A stretch of 64,000 nt of DNA from Mycobacterium lehmannii (lineage in GTDB: Bacteria; Actinomycetota; Actinomycetes; Mycobacteriales; Mycobacteriaceae): positions 62,001 through 126,000 of the forward strand of contig NZ_NKCN01000006.1 of assembly GCF_002245535.1 (NCBI RefSeq), in the 5' to 3' direction. Each line of letters opens with the position of its first letter. Position 1 is the first letter of the stretch. Below, one piece after another: positions 45,021 through 54,259 of this stretch. The notes below the pieces were generated by a model, which saw only the letters and a list, made by a program, of their open reading frames with translations, was not told the DNA's origin and made no database searches. The position numbers and the translations under genes were made by a program.

Positions 45021-46586
45021 TCAGTGCGCGAAGTGCCGTGCACCAGTCAGGTAGAGCGAGATGCCCGCTCTGGCAGCGGCTTCGGTGACCTGCTCGTCGC
45101 GCACGGAACCGCCCGGGTGGACGATCGCCTTGACGCCGCCTTCGGTCAGCACCTCAAGCCCGTCGGGGAACGGGAAGAACGCGTCGGAGGCGGCGACCGC
45201 GCCGCGTACCCGGTCGCCGGCCCGCTGCACCGCGAGCCGGGCCGCATCGACGCGGTTCACCTGGCCCATGCCGACGCCGACCGTGGCCCCGTCCGCAGCG
45301 ACGACGATCGCGTTCGACTTGACCGCCCGACACACCCGCCACGCGAACTTCAGGTCCGCCAACGTCGCCGGATCGGCGGGCTCGCCGCTGGCCAGCGTCC
45401 AATTGAGCGGGTCGTCGCCGTCAGCGGTGAACTCGTCACGCTGCTGTACCAGCAGACCACCGCTGACCTGGCGGAACTCGGTGCCGCCCGGCCGCGGTTC
45501 GGAGGCCACCAACACCCGGATGTTCTTCTTACGGGTGAGCACGTCCACCGCGCCGGCTTCGTAGGCGGGCGCGATGATCACCTCGGTGAAGATGTCGGCG
45601 ACGGTTTCGGCCATCTCGACCGAGACCGCGGTGTTGGCCGCGATCACACCGCCGAACGCCGACAGCGGATCGCATTCGTGGGCTTTGCGGTGCGCGTCGG
45701 CCACCGACTGCGACGAGATCGCGATACCGCACGGGTTGGCGTGCTTGATGATCGCCACGCAGATCTCGGGGTGGTCGAAGGCGGCCCGCCAGGCAGCGTC
45801 GGCGTCGGTGTAGTTGTTGTAGGACATCTCCTTGCCGTGCAACTGCTCGGCCTGCGCCAGGCCCGGCCACCCGGCGTCGTCGCGGTAGAGCGCGGCCTGC
45901 TGATGGGGGTTCTCGCCGTAGCGCAGCACGGCACTGCGCCGCCACGTGCCGCCCACCCACGCGGGCAGCTTCTGAGCGGGCTCCTCCGGCGCGAGCACGG
46001 CACCCATCCAGGAGGCGACGGCGACGTCATACTCGGCCGTGTGCCGAAACGCCAGAGACGCCAGGATTTTTCGTTCGGCCAGCGTGAACCCGCCGGACCG
46101 CACCGCGGCGAGCACACCGTCGTAACCCAGCGGGTCGACGACCACCGCGACGCTGGGGTGGTTCTTCGCGGCGGCCCGAACCATCGACGGGCCGCCGATG
46201 TCGATCTGCTCGACGCATTCGTCGATGCTCGCGCCGGAAGCGACGGTCTCGGCGAAGGGGTAAAGGTTGACCACGACGAGTTCGAAGGCCTCGACGCCGA
46301 GATCGGCCAGCGCCGAGACGTGTTCGGGCTTGCGCTGATCGGCGAGCAGTCCGGCGTGCACCCGCGGGTGCAGTGTCTTGACCCGACCGTCGAGCACCTC
46401 GGGGAAGCCGGTGACCTCCTCCACGGGTGTCACCGGAACACCCGCGGCGGCAATGGTTTTCGCGGTCGACCCGGTGGAGACGATGCTGACCCCGGCCTCG
46501 TGCAGCCCGCGGGCCAGCTCGGCGAGGCCGGTCTTGTCGTAGACGCTGATCAGCGCCCGCCTGATCGGCCGCTTGCCCTCGGTCAT
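45021..46586 (-). CDS. purH: Bifunctional AICAR formyltransferase / IMP cyclohydrolase
   Basis: Last two steps of de novo purine synthesis. 521 residues: N-terminal cyclohydrolase (MGS-like: [65 protein letters not shown]) and C-terminal AICAR transformylase ([40 protein letters not shown]). Normal length. Its start overlaps purN by 4 bp, as in M. tuberculosis (Rv0957-Rv0956). Confidence 0.97.
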   Translation of the reverse strand: MTEGKRPIRRALISVYDKTGLAELARGLHEAGVSIVSTGSTAKTIAAAGVPVTPVEEVTGFPEVLDGRVKTLHPRVHAGLLADQRKPEHVSALADLGVEAFELVVVNLYPFAETVASGASIDECVEQIDIGGPSMVRAAAKNHPSVAVVVDPLGYDGVLAAVRSGGFTLAERKILASLAFRHTAEYDVAVASWMGAVLAPEEPAQKLPAWVGGTWRRSAVLRYGENPHQQAALYRDDAGWPGLAQAEQLHGKEMSYNNYTDADAAWRAAFDHPEICVAIIKHANPCGIAISSQSVADAHRKAHECDPLSAFGGVIAANTAVSVEMAETVADIFTEVIIAPAYEAGAVDVLTRKKNIRVLVASEPRPGGTEFRQVSGGLLVQQRDEFTADGDDPLNWTLASGEPADPATLADLKFAWRVCRAVKSNAIVVAADGATVGVGMGQVNRVDAARLAVQRAGDRVRGAVAASDAFFPFPDGLEVLTEGGVKAIVHPGGSVRDEQVTEAAARAGISLYLTGARHFAH

Positions 46587-47212
46587 CCCAATGTCGCCTT
46601 TCGTCCCGTCCAGGTCACACCGCGGACAGCCACCGCGGCCAGTATCTCGGCCAGAAGTCGCCGTTCGACGACCTTGATCCGTTCGTGCAGTGTCGCCTCG
46701 TCGTCGTCATCGAGGATGGGCACCGCCTCCTGCGCCAGCACCGGCCCCGTGTCGGTTCCCGCGTCAACCAGATGCACGCTGCAGCCGGTCACCTTGACGC
46801 CGTAGGCGAGCGCATCGGCTACCGCATGCGCGCCGGGAAAGGCGGGCAGCAGCGCCGGATGTGTGTTGATGATGTGGCCCATGAACCGCGAGAGGAAATG
46901 CGGCCCAAGGATTTTCATGAATCCAGCGGAGACGATCAGATCGGGCTCGTATGCGGCGGTCGCTTCGGTGAGTGCGGCGTCCCACGCCGCCCGGTCCGGG
47001 TAGTCGCGCAGTCGCACGGTGAAGGACGGAACCGAGGCGGCCGCAGCGATGTCGACGGCAGCGCAGTCGCGGTCCACGCCGACGGCGACGATCGATGCGG
47101 GATATTCGCCCGCGGTGGCGTCCAACAGCGACTGCAGCAGCGAGCCGGTACCCGACGCCAGCACAACAACCCGCGCAGGAACCTTCGGTGGTACGCGGAG
47201 GGGTTGCTGCAC
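46583..47212 (-). CDS. purN: Phosphoribosylglycinamide formyltransferase (PurN)
   Basis: Transfers formyl from 10-formyl-THF to GAR. 209 residues from GTG 47212 ([10 protein letters not shown]..., matching other mycobacterial PurN starts); the frame is open further up but antisense-like. Motifs: [17 protein letters not shown] for [20 protein letters not shown] with the catalytic Asn-His, and [15 protein letters not shown] with the catalytic Asp. Starts 10 bp after the perM stop, so perM-purN-purH are probably one transcript. Confidence 0.95.
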   Translation of the reverse strand: MQQPLRVPPKVPARVVVLASGTGSLLQSLLDATAGEYPASIVAVGVDRDCAAVDIAAAASVPSFTVRLRDYPDRAAWDAALTEATAAYEPDLIVSAGFMKILGPHFLSRFMGHIINTHPALLPAFPGAHAVADALAYGVKVTGCSVHLVDAGTDTGPVLAQEAVPILDDDDEATLHERIKVVERRLLAEILAAVAVRGVTWTGRKATLG

Positions 47213-47222
47213 GCCTGGCAGC

Positions 47223-48665
47223 CTAATGGGTGCCGGGCGGACCGTCGTCGTCCGCCATGAAGTGCTCTTCGGGGTCGTCGACAATGTCGTTGGCGGTGTC
47301 GTTCGGTGGGTCCGGGGGGGTGTCAGCCTGGTCCGCGGCTTCGACGCCCGCCTCGGCTTCGGATTCGGCTTCGAGGGGCTCATCGCCGACGACCTCGGGC
47401 CCGTGTTCGGGTTCGGCGTCGTCGGAATCCGGCTCGGATTGGGGCAACGCGGCTGCATCAGCCTCCACGTCGGATTCCGGGTCGACGTCGGGGTCAGGGG
47501 CGACGACCGTCTTGGGCGCCCGCGGTCTGCGGGCCACGCCGCCGGCCATCACCACCGTCAACGCGCCGATTCCGGCGAACCACAGAAACACCGCGGGCCC
47601 GAACGTCGTCTGATCGACGCCGACGTCGCCGAAGTTGCCCAGCCGCCCACCGCCGGCGTAGCCGAGCAGCGCCATGGTGAGTGCGGCCAACGCCGACGCG
47701 ACGATTACTTTGCCCATCGCCGGGCCCACCGGAAGCGGACGTCGCGCGCACTGCTGCCCGACCGCCACCGCCGAGGCCGCCGCGACGATGAGCAGCGCCA
47801 CCCACACCGGGCCCAGCGGCGGCGAGGGCACCGCCGCGAGCACCGGCAGTGCGGGAATGTCGCCGCCGAAGACGGTAAAGGAACTGAAGGTGGCCAGCCC
47901 GACGTGTGCGCTCGACCCGACCGCCACCGCCGCCGTTCCGATCAGCACGTTCGGGATGTACAGCACCGACAGCACAGTCAGGCTGAACTGGCCGAACATC
48001 GAGTCGGTGATCGAGTAGAGCTCGTCCATCGTCGACCAGTGCACAACCAGCGAACCCGCCATCACCACACCCGACAGGCCGACGAGCGCGAGCACACCCG
48101 CGACCGCGGCGCGGACCGCGTCCGGCAGCCAGGCAGGCAGCGAGGCACGGCCCGAGGTCGGGGCCATCAGCCGCCCCCCGATCCGGGACCCGACGCCGAC
48201 CATCGCGCCGATCGCGTGTACGGCCAGCACGCCGCCGAAGGCGCGCAACGCGTGCGGGGTCTGCAGTTCGGTGAGCACCGAGGCGGCGTCGTGGACGACG
48301 GCCAGCGCGATCGCGGCGATCAGCAGCGGCCCGCCCAACGCCGAGGCCACCACCCAGCGCGTCACGAACCACGAGGCGTTGGGACTGGTCGCCGCCGCGG
48401 TGGTGCGCGCAGTGCCCCACACCATCGCCAGCGCGGGCATCAGAGGCAACACCCCGAGCTCGGCGCCGCCGATGGACACCGGCACCAGGTGCACGCCGAG
48501 CCACATGCTCGCGATCGCGCCGAGGGCGCCCGTCATGTCGCTGTTGGCGATCAGCAGTTGCAGCAACACGATCGCCGCGATGACGACAAGCGCCACCAAC
48601 GACGGCCCGAACGCGACCCGAAGCAGCTCACGCGCCTGGCGTGCGCCGACTGGCCGTTGATCCAC
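47223..48665 (-). CDS. perM: PerM-like multi-pass membrane protein (DUF6350)
   Basis: 480 residues with roughly nine to ten membrane helices in the first 375 and a long acidic cytoplasmic tail (about 380-480, Asp/Glu/Pro rich). Rv0955 equivalent, known as PerM: needed for cell division under magnesium limitation and for chronic infection by M. tuberculosis, where it stabilises divisome components. The helix-rich part includes [21 protein letters not shown] and [15 protein letters not shown]. It lies directly upstream of purN. Confidence 0.88.
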   Translation of the reverse strand: MDQRPVGARQARELLRVAFGPSLVALVVIAAIVLLQLLIANSDMTGALGAIASMWLGVHLVPVSIGGAELGVLPLMPALAMVWGTARTTAAATSPNASWFVTRWVVASALGGPLLIAAIALAVVHDAASVLTELQTPHALRAFGGVLAVHAIGAMVGVGSRIGGRLMAPTSGRASLPAWLPDAVRAAVAGVLALVGLSGVVMAGSLVVHWSTMDELYSITDSMFGQFSLTVLSVLYIPNVLIGTAAVAVGSSAHVGLATFSSFTVFGGDIPALPVLAAVPSPPLGPVWVALLIVAAASAVAVGQQCARRPLPVGPAMGKVIVASALAALTMALLGYAGGGRLGNFGDVGVDQTTFGPAVFLWFAGIGALTVVMAGGVARRPRAPKTVVAPDPDVDPESDVEADAAALPQSEPDSDDAEPEHGPEVVGDEPLEAESEAEAGVEAADQADTPPDPPNDTANDIVDDPEEHFMADDDGPPGTH

Positions 48666-48736
48666 TGGTTGAGCCGCTCCTGTGTCAGGCTGCCGTGCGG
48701 CGGTGACGCACGCGCGGCTCAGACTACTGGCTCACC

Positions 48737-49636
48737 TCAGGAAGGCGGCGGACCCGACTGCGAGGAAGACGACGGTTGCTCCGGGGTCTGCGTCGTCGGT
48801 GAGGATGTCTGCGAAGACGACGACGGCGGTTGACCGTACGCGGGGAAACCGGTCGGCGGTGTCGCCGGACCCTGCTGCCCCTGCTGGCCCTGCTGCCCCT
48901 GCCCCTGCCCCTGGAGATGGCTCTGTTGCTGGGCTGCCGGGTAGCCGCCGGTCGACGGGCCGCCCGGATAGCCGCCCGGGTAGGTCGAGGGGTATCCCGG
49001 CCGCTGCTGCGGTCCCCCGTGATGCTGCTGGCCCTGGTGACCGTAATACGGGCCCGGTGCGCCGTACTGCTGATGCCCGTAGGACTGGTCGTACTTCGGA
49101 CGCGGCGCAGGCGGCGTGATGACGCCCGACTCGAACAGCAGCGCCGCCACCGCGATGATCGCCTGGAACAGCGAGAACGCGATGATCAGGTACAGGCCCC
49201 AATCGATCGCGGCACCGCTGGGCCGGTTGATCACCTCGGCGATGATCAGGAGGAACGCCGCGACCGCCAGCACTGCGTACACCGACGTGTGGACGCCCTG
49301 CCTCGGCAGGAGCGCCGTTCCGGCGAGCAGGCCCGCGACGAGGGACGCCGCGACGGCGAGCACCAGACCGAACGAGCTTCCGCTGATGGTGCCCAGGCCC
49401 GGGAAATCCGACGCGGAAATCGTGAACAGGGGCGCAAAGCTCGCGAGGTACACCGCCAGCCCCAACAGCGCCACGGCGGCGGCCAAGTAGAGAGGCAGCT
49501 TGCTCGCGACGTCGGAAGCCGAGGATGAGCTCTCCGGCGTCCTGCCGAACTGCTGCGTCGGCGCCGAGAACTGGGTGGTCGGCTGCTGTGCTTGCGGGTA
49601 TCCCGGGCTACCGGGTGGTCCTTGGGGGTACGACAT
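48737..49636 (-). CDS. DUF5336 four-helix membrane protein (34-kDa antigen family, Rv0954-like)
   Basis: 299 residues. A Pro/Gln-rich N-terminus (1-45), four membrane helices (about 47-175), then a long Gly/Gln/Pro/Tyr-rich cytoplasmic tail containing YGHQ, GGYPGG and QGQQGQQGQQ repeats. Rv0954 equivalent, reported as part of the mycobacterial cell-division complex. Adjacent to perM, another division-linked membrane gene. The low-complexity tail resembles linker regions of division scaffolds. Confidence 0.87.
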   Translation of the reverse strand: MSYPQGPPGSPGYPQAQQPTTQFSAPTQQFGRTPESSSSASDVASKLPLYLAAAVALLGLAVYLASFAPLFTISASDFPGLGTISGSSFGLVLAVAASLVAGLLAGTALLPRQGVHTSVYAVLAVAAFLLIIAEVINRPSGAAIDWGLYLIIAFSLFQAIIAVAALLFESGVITPPAPRPKYDQSYGHQQYGAPGPYYGHQGQQHHGGPQQRPGYPSTYPGGYPGGPSTGGYPAAQQQSHLQGQGQGQQGQQGQQGPATPPTGFPAYGQPPSSSSQTSSPTTQTPEQPSSSSQSGPPPS

Positions 49637-49687
49637 GGCCTCTCCTGTGCTCGGGCGGGCTTCGAAACCACGCTAGCGCACAGCGCG

Positions 49688-50818
49688 TCATGCAGAGACC
49701 AGCACCGGTTCGCCCACGGTGTCCTGCTCGGCCTGTTCGATTTCGCGGACCAGCGGCAACACCTTCGCGCCGAAGTATTCGATCTCCTCCTGGAAGTGCA
49801 GGAAGCCGCCGAGGATCAGGTCGACTCCGCGTTTGCGGTACGCCGCAATGCGTTCGGCGATCCGCTCGGGTGTGCCGATCAGCTGCGTGCGGAAGCCGTC
49901 GTTGTACTGCACCAAGTCCTCGAACGTCGAATCCGCCCACATGCCGCGCTTGTCCGCGGTCGCGTTGCCGGCCTGTTGGACCGCGGCGCGAAATCCCTCC
50001 ACCGCGGGTCTGTTCGCTTTGGCGACGATCTCTTTGAGCGTCTCCTTCGCCTCCTTCTCGGTGTCGCGGGCGATGATGAAGCCGTTGAGCCCGAACCGCA
50101 CCTCGCGGCCGACCGTGCGGGCGTGCCCGCGAACGTCGACGATCTGCTCGGTCACCCCGTCGTAGTCCTTGCCGTTGGAGAAGTACCAATCCGCATAGAG
50201 ACCGCCGTTGCGCCGCGCGGCCGTGGAGTTACCACCTTGGAACAGTTCGGGATTGGGCCGCTCGGGGGTGTTGAGCGGTTTGGGTTTCAGCGTGAAGTCG
50301 TGAATGCGGTAGAAGTCGCCGCGGAAGTCAACGTCGTCCTCGGTCCAGATCTTGCGCAGCACTTGGAGGAACTCCGCGCTGCGCCGGTAGCGCTCGTCGT
50401 GCTCGAGCCACGGCTCACCGAGGTGGGTGAACTCGTCTTTGAACCATCCCGACACGACGTTGACCGCGAACCGGCCGCCGCTGAGGTGATCGGCGGTGGC
50501 GCCGAGCTTGGCCAGCACCGCGGGCTGCCACAGCCCCGGATGTACGGCCGCGATCACCTTCAGTTTCTGCGTGGCCAGCAACAGCGCCAACGAGAAACTG
50601 GTCGACTCGTGCTGGTACTCCGCGCCGTAGCTGGCCTCGTAGCGGACCTGGGACAGGGCGTACTCGAAGCCGTTGTTCTCCGCGGTCCTGGCGAGCTTGG
50701 CGTTGTAGTCGTAGTTCCAGTCGGTGCGCTGTTCGATGTCGCTGGTCACCAGTCCGCCGCTGACGTTGGGCACCCAGTAGGCGAACTTGACGTGCTCGGC
50801 GATGCGTTCGGTCGTCAT
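49688..50818 (-). CDS. sfnG: FMNH2-dependent dimethyl sulfone monooxygenase SfnG
   Basis: 376 residues from ATG 50818. LLM-family flavin monooxygenase whose sequence follows SfnG closely from KFAYWVPNVSGGLV and IEQRTDWNYDYNAKLA through HESTSFSLALLLATQKLKVIAAVHPGLWQPA, NVVSGWFKDEFTHLGEPWLEHDERYRRS to FLHFQEEIEYFG. SfnG converts dimethyl sulfone to methanesulfinate to release sulfur. No flavin reductase or sulfonate transporter is adjacent. Divergent from the F420-type LLM gene over a 104-bp region holding a KstR-like motif. Confidence 0.9.
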   Translation of the reverse strand: MTTERIAEHVKFAYWVPNVSGGLVTSDIEQRTDWNYDYNAKLARTAENNGFEYALSQVRYEASYGAEYQHESTSFSLALLLATQKLKVIAAVHPGLWQPAVLAKLGATADHLSGGRFAVNVVSGWFKDEFTHLGEPWLEHDERYRRSAEFLQVLRKIWTEDDVDFRGDFYRIHDFTLKPKPLNTPERPNPELFQGGNSTAARRNGGLYADWYFSNGKDYDGVTEQIVDVRGHARTVGREVRFGLNGFIIARDTEKEAKETLKEIVAKANRPAVEGFRAAVQQAGNATADKRGMWADSTFEDLVQYNDGFRTQLIGTPERIAERIAAYRKRGVDLILGGFLHFQEEIEYFGAKVLPLVREIEQAEQDTVGEPVLVSA

Positions 50819-50899
50819 GGTCTGACATGACAACAGTCACCGGCTCTCCCGTCGCCGGTATCGCTCGCTGTGAGCCAAACCCGCGCTTGCCCCCTAGAC

Positions 50900-50913
50900 T
50901 GAAACACGTTCTA
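50900..50913. promoter_or_regulatory. KstR-like operator before the F420-type LLM gene
   Basis: TGAAACACGTTCTA fits TNNAACNNGTTNNA, the 14-bp KstR consensus, at all fixed positions. It ends 9 bp before the ATG at 50923, a repressing position. Confidence 0.6.
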
Positions 50914-50922
50914 ATTCTGGGC

Positions 50923-51771
50923 ATGGATTACGGGCTCGTTCTGTTCACCAGCGACCGCGGTATCACGCCCGCGGCGGCGGCCAAGCTGGCCGATGACCAC
51001 GGTTTCACCACCTTCTACGTGCCCGAACACACCCACATCCCGATCAAGCGGCAGGCCGCGCATCCGACGACCGGCGACGAGTCGCTGCCCGACGACCGCT
51101 ACATGCGCACGCTCGATCCCTGGGTCAGCCTCGGCACCGCGGCGGCGGTGACCTCGCGCGTCCGGTTGTCGACCGCGGTGGCGCTGCCGGTGGAGCACGA
51201 CCCGATCACGCTCGCGAAGTCGATCGCCACGCTGGACCACCTGTCCGGTGGCCGCGTGAGCCTCGGGGTCGGGTTCGGCTGGAACACCGACGAACTCGCC
51301 GACCACAATGTGCCGCCCGGTCGCCGGCGCACCATGCTGCGCGAATACCTCGAGGCGATGCGGGCGCTGTGGACCCAGGAGGAGGCATCCTACGAGGGCG
51401 AGTTCGTCAACTTCGGACCCAGCTGGGCGTGGCCCAAACCGATCCAACCGCACATCCCCGTCCTCGTCGGCGCGGCGGGCACCGAGAAGAACTTCAAGTG
51501 GATCGCCCGATCCGCCGACGGCTGGATCACCACACCGCGCGACTTCGACATCGACGAGCCGGTCAAGCTACTGCAGGACACCTGGGCGGGCGCGGGCCGG
51601 GACGGAGCACCGCAGATCGTCGCCCTCGACTTCAAACCCGACCCCGAGAAGCTCGCCCGCTGGGCCGATCTCGGTGTCACCGAAGTGCTGTTCGGCCTTC
51701 CCGACAAGTCCGAAGACGACGTCGCCGCGTACGTCGAACGGCTGGCGGGCAAGCTGGCCGCCCTGGTCTGA
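50923..51771 (+). CDS. F420-dependent LLM-class oxidoreductase
   Basis: 282 residues from ATG 50923. Luciferase-like fold with ATLDHLSGGRVSLGVGFGWN and YVPEHTHIPI, close to mycobacterial F420-dependent enzymes of the Rv0953c type. The F420 preference is inferred from family. With a KstR-like site 9 bp upstream it may belong to the sterol or long-chain lipid catabolic regulon. Its stop directly abuts the modA stop on the other strand (TGA/TCA, no gap). Confidence 0.88.
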   Translation: MDYGLVLFTSDRGITPAAAAKLADDHGFTTFYVPEHTHIPIKRQAAHPTTGDESLPDDRYMRTLDPWVSLGTAAAVTSRVRLSTAVALPVEHDPITLAKSIATLDHLSGGRVSLGVGFGWNTDELADHNVPPGRRRTMLREYLEAMRALWTQEEASYEGEFVNFGPSWAWPKPIQPHIPVLVGAAGTEKNFKWIARSADGWITTPRDFDIDEPVKLLQDTWAGAGRDGAPQIVALDFKPDPEKLARWADLGVTEVLFGLPDKSEDDVAAYVERLAGKLAALV

Positions 51772-52515
51772 TCAGGGTTTACCGAAGCCGGCCGCGCCCA
51801 TTACCCGCTGTCCCGCCTCGCCCGTCACCGCGTCGACGAAGGCCCGGGCAAGGTCGCGTTGCGACGAATCTTTCAGCGTCGCAATCGGATAGACGTTGAC
51901 CACATCGGCGGCCTCCTGTACGAGCACCACGGTGACGCGGGCTCCTGCATCTCGGGCATCGGTGACATAGACGATTCCGGCGTCGGCCTGACCGCTCGTC
52001 ACCTTGTTCAGCACGTCGGTGACCGATGATTCCTCGCTGACGGGCGAGAGGTCCAGTCCCGCAGCCACTTCGATCTTCCGTGTCGCCGACCCACACGGGA
52101 CCTGAGGGGCACAGACCACGACGCCGATCCCGGGTCGGGTGAGATCACGTATCGTCTTGACCCCCTTGGGATTCCCCGCCGCTACCACGATCAACATGGT
52201 GTTGGACGCGAACTTCACTGGGTCACCCGCGAGCAGTCCGGCGTCGGCGACCTTGTCCATGTTCACGGTATCGGCGGAGGCGAACACGTCGGCGCGCGCG
52301 CCCTGCGTCAACTGCGTGGCGAGGTCGGAGGAACCGGCGAAGGAGAACTCCACCCGAGTGCCGGGGTGGTCTTTTTCGAACTGCGCACCGATCTCGGTGA
52401 ACGCCTTCTTCAGCGACGCCGCGGCGAACACCATGAGCGAATCACGTTCGGACCCTTGCCCGCATCCGGTGACCAGAGTCAAGAGCAGCGCGGCCAGAAG
52501 CAAGAGAGGCTTCAC
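51772..52515 (-). CDS. modA: Molybdate ABC transporter substrate-binding lipoprotein ModA
   Basis: 247 residues from GTG 52515 (GGGAGGAG 6 nt upstream). Lipoprotein signal with lipobox VTGC (15-18). Periplasmic-binding fold with ModA hallmarks: LMVFAAASLKKAFTEIG, FSFAGSSDLATQLTQGARADVFASAD, and GIVYVTDA, with Ser residues at the oxyanion positions. The permease and ATPase genes modB and modC are not in the window; this is an orphan. It follows the thiolase-like gene by 19 bp and may be co-transcribed with it. Confidence 0.9.
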   Translation of the reverse strand: MKPLLLLAALLLTLVTGCGQGSERDSLMVFAAASLKKAFTEIGAQFEKDHPGTRVEFSFAGSSDLATQLTQGARADVFASADTVNMDKVADAGLLAGDPVKFASNTMLIVVAAGNPKGVKTIRDLTRPGIGVVVCAPQVPCGSATRKIEVAAGLDLSPVSEESSVTDVLNKVTSGQADAGIVYVTDARDAGARVTVVLVQEAADVVNVYPIATLKDSSQRDLARAFVDAVTGEAGQRVMGAAGFGKP

Positions 52516-52534
52516 GACTGCTCCTCCCTTGCGG

Positions 52535-54073
52535 TCAGGCCAGGCTGGCGCGGTTGATCTTCTCCGCCGGACGCACGGTGATCGCCGCACCAAGCGGATC
52601 TCCGTCCGACATCAACGCCACGAGATCCTCCTGCTCGGAGATGGCGAGGAACCGCGAGTTGTCCGAATCCATTCTGCCGATGATGATCCCGGTGCGCACC
52701 GGCCAGTCGTAGCGAACGGAGTAGGTCTCGATCGTCGCGCGACCGTCGGGCCGCTCGGTCACCGGAACCTTCGGCAGTGCCGCGACGTCCGCGTCGAGGT
52801 TCTCGCTGTCGTTCGTCCGCCAGTCGACAGGCAGCGTCGAATAGATGCCGACCGAGTACTTGCTCATGGTGCCGCCATTTGCTCCCACGAAGCCGAAACG
52901 TCCCGGCTGATCGCGCATTTGGGAGACCGTCTCGGCGATGGCGTGCAGCGAGTAACTGTTCCCCGGGCCGCCGAAGTACGGCAGGCCGCCGGTCACAGTG
53001 AGGCCCCGCGGATCGTCTCCGTCGATGTCCAGCGCCTCGCAGGCGACATACACCGGGAAGGGAAAGCAGCTGTACAGGTCGAAGGTGGCGATGTCGTCGA
53101 CACCGATCTGGGCCACCCGCAGGGCTTCTCGCACGGCGTGCACGGTCGCGGGGCTGGCGCCGAGGTCGACGCGGTCCAACAGGTCCTGCTCGGTCAGGTC
53201 CGAATGCCCGTGCAGGTATACCCATTTCTCCTCGGGCACCCCGAGTCGGCGTGCGGCCGCCACCGACATCATGATCGCGGCGGCGCCCTGGTTGACCTGA
53301 TCGCGTGCCACCAGAAGACGGGGATAGGGGTCGCAGATCATCCGGTTGTCGTCGGTGACGGTGACGATCTCCTGCACTGAACGTTCGACCGGCGACGACG
53401 AAAACGGGTTCTTTGCAGCGACTTTCGACAACGGCGCGAACAGTTCGGCCATCTGCCTGCGGTATTCGGCGACGCCGAGTCCCAACCGGCTGCGACGCGC
53501 GTTGTCCAGCAGCCCGTATTGCACTGCGGCACCGGTTAATCCGTGCGATGCGGTGTACTCGGTGAAGTACTTGTGGATCTGGTGCCCGCGGTCCTCGAGC
53601 TGACCCTCGACGTGTTCGGTGAAGTCGGGTTTGGTCTGTCCTTGTTCGGCGGCGCGGCGCCAGTAGCGGGCCGTCGAACCCGGTTCGGAGCCGATCACCA
53701 TCGCCACGTCGAACTCACCCGCCGCGATGGCGCTGCCCGCCTCGGTGACGAGCTTCTGCGGCCCCTGCCCGCCGACCGGTTCGAGCACGACACGGGCCGG
53801 ATCGCCGCCGACGCGCCCCATCACCGACCGCGGATAGTTGTTCGACTTGCCCAGCGTCGCGGGCATCGGCCCGGAGATCTCGAACTGGCGCAGCGCGTAC
53901 ACCGTCTCGATGGCCTGCGCGGCCGCCGCGGCGTCGACTCCGGTGTCGGCGAGCGCGGCACGCACCGCCTCGGTCGCGAGGTCGACCGCCGACATGCCCC
54001 GATAGCCGGGATCGTCGATGCGCTCGGTGAACTGCCCGACGCCGACGATGACCGGGGTCCGGGAATCGACCAT
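52535..54073 (-). CDS. Thiolase-like acetyl-CoA acetyltransferase family protein (SCP-x-type)
   Basis: 512 residues, thiolase fold. The N-terminal VDSRTPVIVGVGQFTERI and SAVDLATEAVRAALADTG are thiolase-like. The nucleophile region reads VLEPVGGQGPQKLV without an obvious Cys at the usual site, and the C-terminal half has SYSLHAIAETVSQMR and GFVGANGGTMSKYSVGIYS in place of the GHP and CGGGG segments. This is the acetyl-CoA acetyltransferase/lipid-transfer-like branch, in which catalysis is uncertain. A dyad and a KstR-like motif lie upstream, pointing to lipid or sterol catabolism. Confidence 0.8.
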   Translation of the reverse strand: MVDSRTPVIVGVGQFTERIDDPGYRGMSAVDLATEAVRAALADTGVDAAAAAQAIETVYALRQFEISGPMPATLGKSNNYPRSVMGRVGGDPARVVLEPVGGQGPQKLVTEAGSAIAAGEFDVAMVIGSEPGSTARYWRRAAEQGQTKPDFTEHVEGQLEDRGHQIHKYFTEYTASHGLTGAAVQYGLLDNARRSRLGLGVAEYRRQMAELFAPLSKVAAKNPFSSSPVERSVQEIVTVTDDNRMICDPYPRLLVARDQVNQGAAAIMMSVAAARRLGVPEEKWVYLHGHSDLTEQDLLDRVDLGASPATVHAVREALRVAQIGVDDIATFDLYSCFPFPVYVACEALDIDGDDPRGLTVTGGLPYFGGPGNSYSLHAIAETVSQMRDQPGRFGFVGANGGTMSKYSVGIYSTLPVDWRTNDSENLDADVAALPKVPVTERPDGRATIETYSVRYDWPVRTGIIIGRMDSDNSRFLAISEQEDLVALMSDGDPLGAAITVRPAEKINRASLA

Positions 54074-54082
54074 TACAGACCT

Positions 54083-54106
54083 CCTGACAACTGTTAGTTC
54101 GTCAGG
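54083..54106. promoter_or_regulatory. 24-bp dyad before the thiolase-like gene
   Basis: CCTGAC-N12-GTCAGG with inner matches (ACT...AGT). It is 10 bp upstream of the start codon, where a TetR- or GntR-like repressor would act. The regulator is unknown. Confidence 0.55.
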
Positions 54107-54118
54107 CTAATCGAGCAG

Positions 54119-54132
54119 TAGAACGTGTTCCT
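54119..54132. promoter_or_regulatory. KstR-like motif upstream of the thiolase-like gene
   Basis: TAGAACGTGTTCCT matches TNNAACNNGTTNNA except at the final base. 46 bp upstream of the thiolase-like start. Confidence 0.5.
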
Positions 54133-54177
54133 AATCCTGCGGCGCACTTCACACCCGCGCAGGGCCTGCCACAAGCC

Positions 54178-54237
54178 GCGAGCGACCGCTTTTGCACACC
54201 AGACAGCGGCGTGTTGTGCACAGACACGGTCGCTCGC
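54178..54237. repeat. Long hairpin downstream of sucD
   Basis: An 11-bp perfect outer stem GCGAGCGACCG / CGGTCGCTCGC, an internal mismatch region, and an inner TGCACA/TGTGCA stem. It starts 23 bp past the sucD stop, so it may end sucCD transcripts. The arm sequence differs from the hairpin family at 3858, 4804 and 16791. Confidence 0.75.
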
Positions 54238-54259
54238 GCCAAAGAGAGTGGAGCGCGCG

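Noticed and set aside
44247..46805. An 852-codon open frame on the plus strand
   Set aside because: It runs antisense to purH and neighbouring genes, has an Arg/His/Gly-rich composition and no family sequence. High GC leaves few stops in such frames.
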